This document shows, piece by piece, positions 16,127 to 24,604 of a stretch of DNA of 64,000 nucleotides. Position 1 is the stretch's first letter. Every line of letters begins with the position of its first letter. The stretch spans positions 108,035-172,034 of the forward strand of contig CAZCFY010000008.1 of assembly GCA_964498095.1 (NCBI GenBank). The letters are read 5' to 3'. The DNA is from SG-bin7 sp964498095. GTDB taxonomy: Bacteria > Bdellovibrionota > Bdellovibrionia > Bdellovibrionales > SG-bin7. Below the pieces are notes generated by a model, which was not told the origin of the DNA, did not search any database, and saw only the letters and a program-made list of their open reading frames with translations. A program made the translations under genes and the position numbers.

Positions 16127-18274
16127 TTAGTGGGCGGCTAGAGGCTTAATATTATGGCGAGAAAAGGGGGATAATTCTTGTAAAAAAGACGTTAAAAAGT
16201 CTTTCGCTTTGACATTGGTTTCGCTTCGCAACATGAAGTCGATTTGGTCTTTATTGGTAAATGTCGAAATACTTCCTGGATAGGCCCTTTGCTCGTGACT
16301 AAAAAGCTCAACGCCTTCGACGAAAATCTCCTGCGGGCTTGATTTTGCCGTTCTTGAGGCATCGGTTAGGTTTAAAAGCTTTGTCGTCATATTTAAAAAG
16401 GTAAAATAGTCGCGGTTACCTCTTAAAGAGAGGACGAAGGGACGGTTATTGGGATGGCGAGCATCGATAAAGTCGCCCGTCGAAAAGTGCTGCGAGAAAA
16501 AGTAGTAAGTTTCAAAAAAGCTAGTTGGCTCGCTTACCACATCGGCACAAAAGTGAAATCCCTGGTGTTGCCCCAAAGCTTGATCGTTTAACGTAATGCT
16601 TAAGCACGGGCGGTACTTTTGTACTTGAATTTCAAGCTGGGCTTGCTGCTCGATCAAATAAACGCCATGAGAAAAGTTAATGCTATGTCCGTTGCTTTCA
16701 GAAAAAGAATCTGATCGTGAGGAATCTTTGCTCCACTGGAAGTCGACCGCTGCAGAAAAGAAATCTTTTATTAAGGGAACTTTGGAAAGCACGTTACTAA
16801 GCAACGACATCGGACGAATGGAGGCGCCCGCCGAAACAGAAGTACCCTCGCGTAGGCTCGAGGAAAGGCTTCTCCCTGAGCTTAAATCAAAAGAGCTGGC
16901 GACGTTAAAGCTTTGCGATCTGCCGCCGAGCCAAGTGGCACGTGGTTTGGGATCCAAAATGTGAATGCGGTGGTCAAGCGAGAAGAACTTTAAAGGTTCC
17001 TTTTCGCAATTCATATTGGTTTGGGCGGATTTTGCAAAGGCACTGGCAGAATTAATTTTAAACCCGTCCATAAAAGCTAACCGGCAAAGTGGGCGTAAGT
17101 TTTTTATCAAAAGATCATTAAAAGTTTTATTTTGCGTAAGCTTGAGCAGACCTTCGGCGGCTACCGTCTGCATAAAAATGGGGTCAATTGGCAAGTTTTT
17201 ATATTTCGCATCCTTGGGCATAAAGGGCGTTAAGCCATTTTCGGCGACATAAGAATCCAATGAGTACTTTTGTTGACGCTCAATAAGCCGGGCTTGCACT
17301 GATTGCTTATGTTCTTTGATGACTTGGTTCATTTTAGTAAAGCTATTTGAGTCGGAGTCAGAGCGGGCGATGAGGATATTTGAAAGTTCATTTGAGGGAG
17401 TAAAGGAACCCCAAAAAACCCGCGGTTGGAGTCCCGAGCTGAGATCGGGACCTTTGCCATCGGCTCTTAAGGGATAAAGTTCAAAGGCAATGGAGTTACG
17501 TCCTCCCCAAACGATGAGGTCGGAGGTGCTTAATTCAATTTGCGTTTGGACACGGCTACCAACAACGTCAACGACGCGCTCATAGGAATCTATTAATAGC
17601 GGCAACGCCGAAGTTGAAGAGAGATTTTCGTCGCCCAAAAACAAAGAAGCGCGCAAGAGGTACTTTCCGTCACGCAAGCGTTCGGAGTTACTCAACGATA
17701 TAGATTGCATGTCGGGACGGATGATTTCCGGGGAGATCATCAGTGAGTAGCGGCGGACAAAGGTAATATCCAACACGGAATTTATACGGAAATCCGTACC
17801 GCTAAATTGCGCGAGCACCGAAGGAATTTGTACGAATGGCGCCGGCTGCGCTTTATTTTTTTTGCGCTCCTCATCGATAAAGCGGCCATCCACCGCAAAT
17901 TCAGTGTCGCTGCGAAACGGATTTATAAAAACCGGGACGCTAATTTTATCTTGGGAACCTGCGGGAAGCAGCGAGACAAACATGACTTGGTCGCCACTTT
18001 GGTAGATTTTATGGCGATATTGGCCTTTCCAAGTTAGGCAACCCTGGGCATCAGTTTTTGTTTTGACATTTCCTGGTTGCGCTTGGACTTCTAAATTCGG
18101 CTGGCCTAAACAGGTGGAGAAACGAAGATTCAAGCTCCGGTCAACGGTAGATTGCGCGGTCGGGGCTACACCCAGAAACTGAACTTTAATTTCTGTCGGA
18201 GTAAGGCTTTGTGCATAAGCACAGACGCAAAATAGATAGAATTTTATGCTAAGAAGTAGTGATAATTTCAGCAA
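16127..18274 (-). CDS. Large secreted protein of unknown function, 715 aa
   Basis: A TTG start at 18274 (GGAGAG 8 nt upstream) gives a signal peptide (MLKLSLLLSIKFYLFCVCAYA). Residues 20-300 look beta-rich with repeated sandwich-like domains (SLNLRFSTCLGQPNLEV; DGKYLLRASLFLGDENL). Around 480-560 there is a long serine-rich patch (SSFDLSSGRSLSSSLREG). Four cysteines near 390-425 and another near 590 could form disulfides. No catalytic motif is visible. It stands alone between divergently and convergently arranged units and is probably a surface or periplasmic protein. Confidence 0.65.
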   Translation of the reverse strand: MLKLSLLLSIKFYLFCVCAYAQSLTPTEIKVQFLGVAPTAQSTVDRSLNLRFSTCLGQPNLEVQAQPGNVKTKTDAQGCLTWKGQYRHKIYQSGDQVMFVSLLPAGSQDKISVPVFINPFRSDTEFAVDGRFIDEERKKNKAQPAPFVQIPSVLAQFSGTDFRINSVLDITFVRRYSLMISPEIIRPDMQSISLSNSERLRDGKYLLRASLFLGDENLSSTSALPLLIDSYERVVDVVGSRVQTQIELSTSDLIVWGGRNSIAFELYPLRADGKGPDLSSGLQPRVFWGSFTPSNELSNILIARSDSDSNSFTKMNQVIKEHKQSVQARLIERQQKYSLDSYVAENGLTPFMPKDAKYKNLPIDPIFMQTVAAEGLLKLTQNKTFNDLLIKNLRPLCRLAFMDGFKINSASAFAKSAQTNMNCEKEPLKFFSLDHRIHILDPKPRATWLGGRSQSFNVASSFDLSSGRSLSSSLREGTSVSAGASIRPMSLLSNVLSKVPLIKDFFSAAVDFQWSKDSSRSDSFSESNGHSINFSHGVYLIEQQAQLEIQVQKYRPCLSITLNDQALGQHQGFHFCADVVSEPTSFFETYYFFSQHFSTGDFIDARHPNNRPFVLSLRGNRDYFTFLNMTTKLLNLTDASRTAKSSPQEIFVEGVELFSHEQRAYPGSISTFTNKDQIDFMLRSETNVKAKDFLTSFLQELSPFSRHNIKPLAAH

Positions 18275-18430
18275 GCCTGGTCTCTCCGCTTTTAACGAAG
18301 GAGAACGCTACAAATTTCATTCCTGCTTTAAGTGCAAGGTGATGAATTTCTAGGCTCAAGCACCTAAATTTTTACAAAAGCACTAACGTTTTTCTGGCAT
18401 TTATAAAGTTAGTATGAATAATTTACACTG

Positions 18431-19648
18431 GTGGCAACAGTTAAACCATTTAAAGCGTTAAGGCCCAGTTCCCAGTTCGCTAGCCAAGTGGCGGAGCTTC
18501 CTTATGATGTTGTTTCTACCGAAGAGGCGCGGGAGATCGCGCGTTTTCGCCCCCATTCGTTTTTTCATGTGAGCCGCGCTGAAATTGACTTCCCCGCTGG
18601 GCAAGATCCGCATACTTTGGCCGTATACGAAAAAGCTCATAAGAATTTAGAGAAACTAATCGTCGATAAAGTTTTAACGCCTGATTCACGCGAAAGCCTC
18701 TATGTTTATCAGCTAATTTTTCAGGGCCGTACGCAGACAGGGCTAGTTGCCTTGTGCAGTACCGAGGAATACGAAAAAGGAATAATTAAGAAGCATGAGC
18801 TCACCCGGCAGGATAAGGAAGACGACCGCGTTAAACATATAGAGGTTTGTGCCGCGCATACGGGCCTGGTCTTTTTGGCCTACCGGCGCAACCAAGAATT
18901 AAAATCCGCCATCTATAAAGAAATAGAAGGCAAGACTTGTGAAATAGATTTTATCACCAGTGACAAAGTACAACACCGTATTTGGAAAATCGATGATGCC
19001 GAAGCTATTTCGCGGCTACAACATTTAGCGCAAAAAATTTCTGCGTTTTATATTGCCGACGGTCACCATCGCGCGCAGGCCGCCTGGCGGGTGGGCCGCA
19101 GCCGACTGAGCTCAGCTTCAAAATATTTTATGGCGGGAATTTTTTCGGAAGATGAATTAAAGATCCTGCCTTACTTCCGTATTTTAAAAAATGCCAAGGA
19201 TGATATTGAAGCACTTATTAAGAAGGCCCAAGGTTTTATTTTATCTCCGTTAGAGGGTGTAAAATCCTTTGCGCCTAAGTCGCGTCACCAGTTCGGCGTA
19301 TTTTATGCGGGTAAATGGTACCAGCTTACCGCGCAGAAAGAAATTATTGACGAAAAGGACCCTGTCAAAAACCTCGATGTCTATTTATTGCAGGAGTATT
19401 TTTTAAAACCGGTTTTTGACATAAAGGATCCCCGTACCGATGAAAAGATTGATTTTATGGGTGGTATACGGGGGGTCGAAGAGTTAATGGCTACCTGTCT
19501 GAAAAATAATTTTCTTGGAATTACGCTGTTTGCGACCTCTTTGGACGAGGTGATGAATGTCGCCGACAAGAATCAAATCATGCCGCCTAAATCTACCTGG
19601 TTTGAACCAAAACTAAGAAGCGGCCTCTTCGTAAATAAATTCGAATAA
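18431..19648 (+). CDS. DUF1015 family protein
   Basis: 405 aa, cytoplasmic. The N-terminus reads VKPFKALRPSSQFASQVAELPYDVVSTEEAREIARF, shown here in parts: FKALRP, ELPYDVVS and the later FFHVSRAEIDFP are hallmark strings of this conserved family, as are IADGHHRAQAA in the middle and DKNQIMPPKSTWFEPKLRSG at the end. The biochemical function of DUF1015 is unproven; in other bacteria it often neighbours serine biosynthesis genes, which is not the case here. Start is a GTG at 18431 with a poor ribosome site, but it fits the family N-terminus. Confidence 0.88.
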   Translation: MATVKPFKALRPSSQFASQVAELPYDVVSTEEAREIARFRPHSFFHVSRAEIDFPAGQDPHTLAVYEKAHKNLEKLIVDKVLTPDSRESLYVYQLIFQGRTQTGLVALCSTEEYEKGIIKKHELTRQDKEDDRVKHIEVCAAHTGLVFLAYRRNQELKSAIYKEIEGKTCEIDFITSDKVQHRIWKIDDAEAISRLQHLAQKISAFYIADGHHRAQAAWRVGRSRLSSASKYFMAGIFSEDELKILPYFRILKNAKDDIEALIKKAQGFILSPLEGVKSFAPKSRHQFGVFYAGKWYQLTAQKEIIDEKDPVKNLDVYLLQEYFLKPVFDIKDPRTDEKIDFMGGIRGVEELMATCLKNNFLGITLFATSLDEVMNVADKNQIMPPKSTWFEPKLRSGLFVNKFE

Positions 19649-19702
19649 GGTAACAGTTCCCTTTTCTCGATGTGGCGCATCGAGAAAAGGGAACTGTTAC
19701 CT
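19648..19702. repeat. 25-bp perfect inverted repeat between convergent genes (hairpin/REP-like)
   Basis: Arms at 19648-19672 and 19678-19702 match perfectly around a 5-base loop (TGGCG). The hairpin runs exactly from the stop codon of the DUF1015 gene to that of the lipoprotein gene. It could end transcription from both sides, though no real T tract follows on either strand. Its arm (AAAAGGGAACTGTTACCT) resembles the other repeat of this window, AAAAAGAACCTGGAACCT, at 13 of 18 positions. Confidence 0.9.
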
Positions 19703-20366
19703 ATAAGTTTTGGAGGCGGCAGGCGAGGTTGGCGGTTTGTGGGCCATCTATGCGACCGGGGTATTTGGAATCGACGACAGTGGTGCGGTTGATAGTCAGA
19801 TGAAAGGGCGGCCCATCGTAAACAACTTCGGTCGCGGTGTTTGCGGACAGGGTAACTAAAATTTTTTGTACTTGTTCGCCTTGCCTATAGTAGGTAACGA
19901 GCCTTTGGCCGTTAAAGTCCTGTAAAATAAGTTCGTACGTGCCCGTGCTATCGTTGCAGAAGACTTCCGTAACGGGCATTTCTTCGAGGCTTGCATATTT
20001 GTAAGAGTATTGTTCGTAAATTGTATTGTTGTAAACCGCAAATCCAGAATTAAATTTTGAAAGTTCAACAGTACTTACTTCGATTACTGACTGGGTGTTA
20101 TCGCAGCTGCCCGAGTAGTAATAGCCCGCGCTTTCGTAAATTCCGATGGAGCTGCCGTAATCAGTCGTCGTTTGACCCTGACTAACGCAAGTGGCGTTGC
20201 GAACGCGGGCAATATAATCCAGCCATTTATCTGCAACAGCATCCGCCGTTGAAGTCATTCCACCGTAACCGCTGCCATTTCCCTCAAGTAATAAGCAGCC
20301 TTGATTCATCATTGCGGTTAGCAATAATAGCTGTATCAAAATGAGATTAAATTTCCCCCGTCGCAT
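19701..20366 (-). CDS. Lipoprotein of unknown function, 221 aa
   Basis: From the ATG at 20366 a basic start (MRRGKFN) and hydrophobic helix lead to a lipobox-like MNQGC near residue 24, so the mature protein should be lipid-anchored. The sequence after it is rich in Y, S, T and G and probably beta. Six or so cysteines after the lipobox (CVSQG, SCDN, FCND, ACRL) may form disulfide bonds. No family is recognised. The longer open frame upstream overlaps the divergent gene and lacks a leader. Confidence 0.65.
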   Translation of the reverse strand: MRRGKFNLILIQLLLLTAMMNQGCLLLEGNGSGYGGMTSTADAVADKWLDYIARVRNATCVSQGQTTTDYGSSIGIYESAGYYYSGSCDNTQSVIEVSTVELSKFNSGFAVYNNTIYEQYSYKYASLEEMPVTEVFCNDSTGTYELILQDFNGQRLVTYYRQGEQVQKILVTLSANTATEVVYDGPPFHLTINRTTVVDSKYPGRIDGPQTANLACRLQNL

Positions 20367-20415
20367 ACTTAAATGATAACTAAAATTCGGTAAGAAAACG
20401 ACCGATATTTTTGGC

Positions 20416-21894
20416 GTGATAGAGAGGGAGTTACTCGAAAAAGTTAAAGAATGGGACATAATGGTGCGGCGGGGACAAGGCAACCGTGTGGCCGCGGCCA
20501 TTCAAAAAATCTCATTATCAAACATTCCGCGTAACCACGTGGCGGCCTTGGCAAACCTCTCTCGGCGCGTGGGCTATTCAAACTTCTCGTTGAAGTTACT
20601 TTTTCCCATTGTGCGCCCGCAAGTTTCTGGCGTGCGCTCGCCCTCTACTTTGGAGCTTGCTGAGTACGGCGCTGCCTTAGCAGATATCGGTGCCATTTCG
20701 GAGGCGCAGAAAGTTTTAAGTGAAATAAAGGTGGACGGCATTTCTTCACGAGTCTGGCTCTTTCAAGCGTTTACATACTTTAGAACTTGGGATTACGAAG
20801 CCGCCCTTCCTTTTCTAGAAAAATTCGTCGCTGCGCAAACGGATGATTATCAAAAAAGTATTGGGAGCTTAAACCTAGCTGCGGCACAAATCATTTGTGA
20901 CAAACTCGAAGAGGCGGCGCAAACTTTAGAGAATGTTTTAAAAATATCCTATGAACAGGCGAATTGGCTGCTCTATGGGAATGCCCTAGAGCTACAGGGT
21001 CAACTAAATGTCAAAAAAGAGTCATGGAAGAAGGCCGAACAAGTTCTTTTAAAAAGTACGGAGTTTTTGGCGGGCGCAAGTCCGGCGGGACTCCTTTATG
21101 CTAAAAAGTGGTTAGCGGTCGCTAAGGTAAAACAAAAAAAGGCCCAAGCGGTCCATGAATTTTCGGCAATTATCAAGGAAGCGCAAAATATTGGTGAGTG
21201 GGAAACTATACGTGATTGCGAGCGCCATAGAGCTCTCATAACCAAGAACGAATTGCTTTTTAATAAAGTTTATTTTGGTACACCTCATGAGGCCTTTCGT
21301 AAAAAGTTACGCTTAGCCGGGAGTGCGCAGGGACTGACTATTTACCCGTGTTACCATTGGGAGTCCGAGGGGAATAACCAGGCAAAAAATGTGACGATTG
21401 ACCTTATCGCCGGACAGGATCTAAAGAAAAAAATAAAATTAAAAACCGGCCAGGCCATGCACCGTTTGCTATTAGTGTTATGTAGCGACTTTTATAAACC
21501 ATTTAGTCAGGGAGAATTATTCGGGCGCGTTTTCCCCGGGCAATATCATGACCCTTTCTCTTCTCCGGATCGCGTATATCAGTGCGTGCGGCGCTTACAA
21601 AAATGGTTTGGGGCTAAAAAAATTGGCCTAGAGATCTTAGGTCATCAGCAAGAATACCGAATAAATCTCTCTAAACAGGTGGCCATCTTGAAGACTGACT
21701 CCCGGAGCGGAAATCTTAGGGGACTCCGGCTGCAAAATCATTTTTCCGTAGGCGAATTTTCGGCGCGGGATCTCGCGCAAAAAGAGTCAGTTTCGTTGCG
21801 CTCGGCGAATCGAATCTTAAGCGATTTGCTAGCGGAAGGTCTGGTTGAAAAGGTAAATCAGGGCCCACGAACTCGCTTTCGAATGCCCGGCTAG
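20416..21894 (+). CDS. TPR-repeat protein with two C-terminal winged-helix domains
   Basis: 492 aa, cytoplasmic. Residues 25-290 are helical pairs in the style of tetratricopeptide repeats (ELAEYGAALADIGAISEAQKV; LNLAAAQIICDKLEEAAQTL). From about 350 the sequence resembles a winged-helix DNA-binding domain of the OmpR/BTAD kind (FSQGELFGRVFPG, then VYQCVRRLQKWFG, then a terminal hairpin QEYRINL). The last 55 residues look like a second one (FSARDLAQKESVSLRSANRIL, DLLAEGLVEKV). Start is GTG 20416 or ATG 20461. It lies 78 bp ahead of the stator-like genes and may control them. Confidence 0.65.
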   Translation: MIERELLEKVKEWDIMVRRGQGNRVAAAIQKISLSNIPRNHVAALANLSRRVGYSNFSLKLLFPIVRPQVSGVRSPSTLELAEYGAALADIGAISEAQKVLSEIKVDGISSRVWLFQAFTYFRTWDYEAALPFLEKFVAAQTDDYQKSIGSLNLAAAQIICDKLEEAAQTLENVLKISYEQANWLLYGNALELQGQLNVKKESWKKAEQVLLKSTEFLAGASPAGLLYAKKWLAVAKVKQKKAQAVHEFSAIIKEAQNIGEWETIRDCERHRALITKNELLFNKVYFGTPHEAFRKKLRLAGSAQGLTIYPCYHWESEGNNQAKNVTIDLIAGQDLKKKIKLKTGQAMHRLLLVLCSDFYKPFSQGELFGRVFPGQYHDPFSSPDRVYQCVRRLQKWFGAKKIGLEILGHQQEYRINLSKQVAILKTDSRSGNLRGLRLQNHFSVGEFSARDLAQKESVSLRSANRILSDLLAEGLVEKVNQGPRTRFRMPG

Positions 21895-21971
21895 CGACAA
21901 AAGTCTAGAAGCTCTGCCGATGCGTCAAGAACGCGCTATAAATAGCCGAAAACACAAATAGGAAAAGTATT

Positions 21972-23618
21972 TTGCTGTTCCAAAAAAGTGAGGAATGGGT
22001 GTCATTCGACTACGATAAATATAAAAATCGCAACCATGGAGCCGGCGGTGACTGGTGGGCTTCGTATGCCGACTTATTTACGATGATGTCATTTATTTTT
22101 TTGCTGATGTACGTCTATGCCGCAGTCACCAGTGGAACCAATAATATGCAACAACAATTGGAATACCAGCGGCTCTCACAAGAAGCCGAAGATTTGCGCC
22201 AGCAAATTAAAGTTTATAATACACTTAAACAGGAATACGTCGAAAACCAAGCCACCGACCAAGAGCAACAAGCGTACAAAGAACTTATGGGTAAGCTTGA
22301 TTTACTGCAAGATCAGGCCAAAGTAGAAAAAGACGACTTAAGGCGCAAGGCGGATGAAAACGAAAAAACCGAACGCGCCCTAAATAAGTATCAGCAGATG
22401 ATTCGGAATATCATCAACACTAACATCTTGGCAAAAACCCGTCTTGAACGCCGCGAGAAAATCATTGCGGAAAAAGAAGTGGAGCTAACGCAAAAGGGCG
22501 AAGAGATTCAAAATCTAGAACAAAATCTTGAAGAGAAAATGAAAATGGTTGAAGCGAGCAACCAAAAAATTGCCGGTCTAGAAGAGTCTTTAGAGAAAAA
22601 AGTAAAGGAGCTTAAAAATTCCTTTAAAGCGCAAAAAATTACCAAACAAGCCATGGAGAGAAAGATTGCGGCTTTAACTCAGGAAACGCAAGATAAGGTG
22701 GAAGATCTTGAGCGCGAAAAAAATGAAGTATCGCAGAAACTTTATGGCGTATCTAAAGAACTAGAAAAAGCATCTAGCGCATTGACCGAGAAGGAAGCTA
22801 CGGTGGGGCAGTATGAAAAGCAAATCGCCGAAATGAAAGCCAATCGCGACGCTGACCTGGCAAAAGAGCGCGCCGCCTTTGACAAAAAGCTGGCGGCCGA
22901 GCGTCTCTCTGGCGAAGCCAAGGCCAGTGCCCTTCGCGAATTTAATAAGAAGGCCGAGGCGCGGGCCAAAGAACTTGATTCCAAAATCGCGTCTTTGCAG
23001 GGAGAAGTGGCGTCATCAAATAAAGAGTTAGAAAAAGCCCGCCGGGTTGCCAACGCCCGCAAGGAGTTAGCAAAAGCTATAAAAGAAGGTTTCAAGAAGG
23101 CTGGTGTTGATGCTGAGGTGGACGAAAGAACCGGAGACGTTACGCTTTCCTTTGGAGATTCCTACTTTGATACCGGCAAATCTAGACTGAAACCGGCCAT
23201 GAAGGAGTCGTTACAGCAATTTATGCCTAGCTATTCTGAAGGTATTTTTACGAATCAAAAAGTCGCCGAGAAAATTAAATCCGTCGAGATCGTTGGTTTT
23301 GCGTCTCCCACCTTTAAAGGAAAATATATAGATCCTGAAAGTTTGGATCTAGAAGACCGCAACGCCGTTAACTATAATCTTGATTTAAGTTACCAGCGCG
23401 CCAAATCTATTTTTGAATATATTTTTGACCCCAACAAGATGACTTATAAATACCAGAAGAAACTTTTGCCGCTGGTTAAAGTTACGGGCCGCAGCTTTTT
23501 AGCGGAAGGGGCCAAGGGCCGGGGCGTGGCTTCGGGATTTGATATTAATGAATATTGTAAGAAATTTGACTGTAAAAAGTCACAAAAAGTTATCATCAAG
23601 TTTAATTTGGATGAATAG
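21972..23618 (+). CDS. MotB/OmpA-like membrane protein with long coiled coil
   Basis: 548 aa. After a 26-residue cytoplasmic start comes GGDWWASYADLFTMM and a single transmembrane helix (about 33-52). D34 sits where MotB, TolR and ExbD carry the proton-binding aspartate. Residues 60-380 are a continuous charged coiled coil, expected in the periplasm. The end (about 390-548) is an OmpA/MotB-type domain: FGDSYFDTGKSRLKP, IKSVEIVGFASPT and NLDLSYQRAKSIFEYI keep the S-x-x-R-A arginine used for peptidoglycan, while the usual GHTD is GFAS. TTG start with AGGA upstream. The 10 bp to the channel gene imply one operon. ZorB of Zorya is the nearest layout I know. Confidence 0.75.
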   Translation: MLFQKSEEWVSFDYDKYKNRNHGAGGDWWASYADLFTMMSFIFLLMYVYAAVTSGTNNMQQQLEYQRLSQEAEDLRQQIKVYNTLKQEYVENQATDQEQQAYKELMGKLDLLQDQAKVEKDDLRRKADENEKTERALNKYQQMIRNIINTNILAKTRLERREKIIAEKEVELTQKGEEIQNLEQNLEEKMKMVEASNQKIAGLEESLEKKVKELKNSFKAQKITKQAMERKIAALTQETQDKVEDLEREKNEVSQKLYGVSKELEKASSALTEKEATVGQYEKQIAEMKANRDADLAKERAAFDKKLAAERLSGEAKASALREFNKKAEARAKELDSKIASLQGEVASSNKELEKARRVANARKELAKAIKEGFKKAGVDAEVDERTGDVTLSFGDSYFDTGKSRLKPAMKESLQQFMPSYSEGIFTNQKVAEKIKSVEIVGFASPTFKGKYIDPESLDLEDRNAVNYNLDLSYQRAKSIFEYIFDPNKMTYKYQKKLLPLVKVTGRSFLAEGAKGRGVASGFDINEYCKKFDCKKSQKVIIKFNLDE

Positions 23619-23627
23619 GGAGCAGTT

Positions 23628-24584
23628 ATGCAAGATCTAATTCGTCATTTCGTTAAAGTCGTATCCGAGGTGGGCGCCGCTTATCTCTTCCAGACTTTAA
23701 CGATTGTGTTTTTAATCGCCATTGCGCTGCGGGTTTTGGTTTATTACACTGTCGCGCGGGAATTATGGTTTGCCCGGGAGTTTGATAAGCGGGCCCAGCG
23801 CTTTTTATCCAGCGAAGAAAGTAAAGGGGATATTTCCTTTTTCTTGGTGGCGAAAAGATTGCTAGAAAAAACCTTTTACGAACTCTTTGAAGTGCGAGCC
23901 ATCATGAGCCGCCGTCGCCCTGACCCGATCATGGGAGTGGGGGACCGTGTATTTCTAATCAATCAAGGAGCGGCCTGGCTTGTAAAGGATACTCTGCGCC
24001 AAGTGAAATATTTGAAACATGGCAAACATGATCCTGATTTCATGCAGATTACGAAAAACGTATTTCAAAACAATCCTTGTTTTAATCGCTTATTCGGGGT
24101 TTTTCCCGCCTCGACACTAAATGATATTCTTAATGTCCTGCCCAGCATCATGATCATCGGCGGTATTTTTGGAACGTTCCTAGGTATCATGAACGCTCTC
24201 CCGCAACTAGGACTTATCGATGTCAAAAACGTAGAAGGTACCAAAGTCGCAATGAATGAATTTTTATTCCACCTTGGCGTAGCGATGACGACTTCGATCA
24301 TCGCGATTGCATTCTGGGTGGCACTTACATTCGTAAACTCGTTACTTTCGCCTGAGCGTTTATTTGTGCAAGCGGTGGAACGTTACGAAAACGTGCTCGC
24401 CGTGTTGTGGAACCGCAGCGACGACAATCGTTTGCCGGAAGACATTCCCGAATTTAACGAACATAAAGATCCTTTTGATGCCTTGGCGGAACAGGCTGTA
24501 AACCGTGTATTAAGCGGCAAAAGGAAGTATGAAGATGAAAACCGGGGCGCGCCAGCTCCGACTCCAAAAGGAAAAGCCTCATAA
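23628..24584 (+). CDS. MotA/TolQ/ExbB-like proton-channel protein
   Basis: 318 aa with three predicted transmembrane helices: about 18-42, 168-192 (LPSIMIIGGIFGTFLGIMNAL) and 213-240 (HLGVAMTTSIIAIAFWVAL). The GGIFGTFLG loop and the T221-T222 pair match the conserved pore of MotA, TolQ and ExbB. The cytoplasmic loop (45-165) is basic and helical. No long tail follows the last helix, unlike ZorA. GGGAGC precedes the ATG. It should pair with the MotB-like product to form a five-plus-two type stator driven by proton flow. Confidence 0.78.
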   Translation: MQDLIRHFVKVVSEVGAAYLFQTLTIVFLIAIALRVLVYYTVARELWFAREFDKRAQRFLSSEESKGDISFFLVAKRLLEKTFYELFEVRAIMSRRRPDPIMGVGDRVFLINQGAAWLVKDTLRQVKYLKHGKHDPDFMQITKNVFQNNPCFNRLFGVFPASTLNDILNVLPSIMIIGGIFGTFLGIMNALPQLGLIDVKNVEGTKVAMNEFLFHLGVAMTTSIIAIAFWVALTFVNSLLSPERLFVQAVERYENVLAVLWNRSDDNRLPEDIPEFNEHKDPFDALAEQAVNRVLSGKRKYEDENRGAPAPTPKGKAS

Positions 24585-24604
24585 GAGAGACTTTTTAATA
24601 GAGT

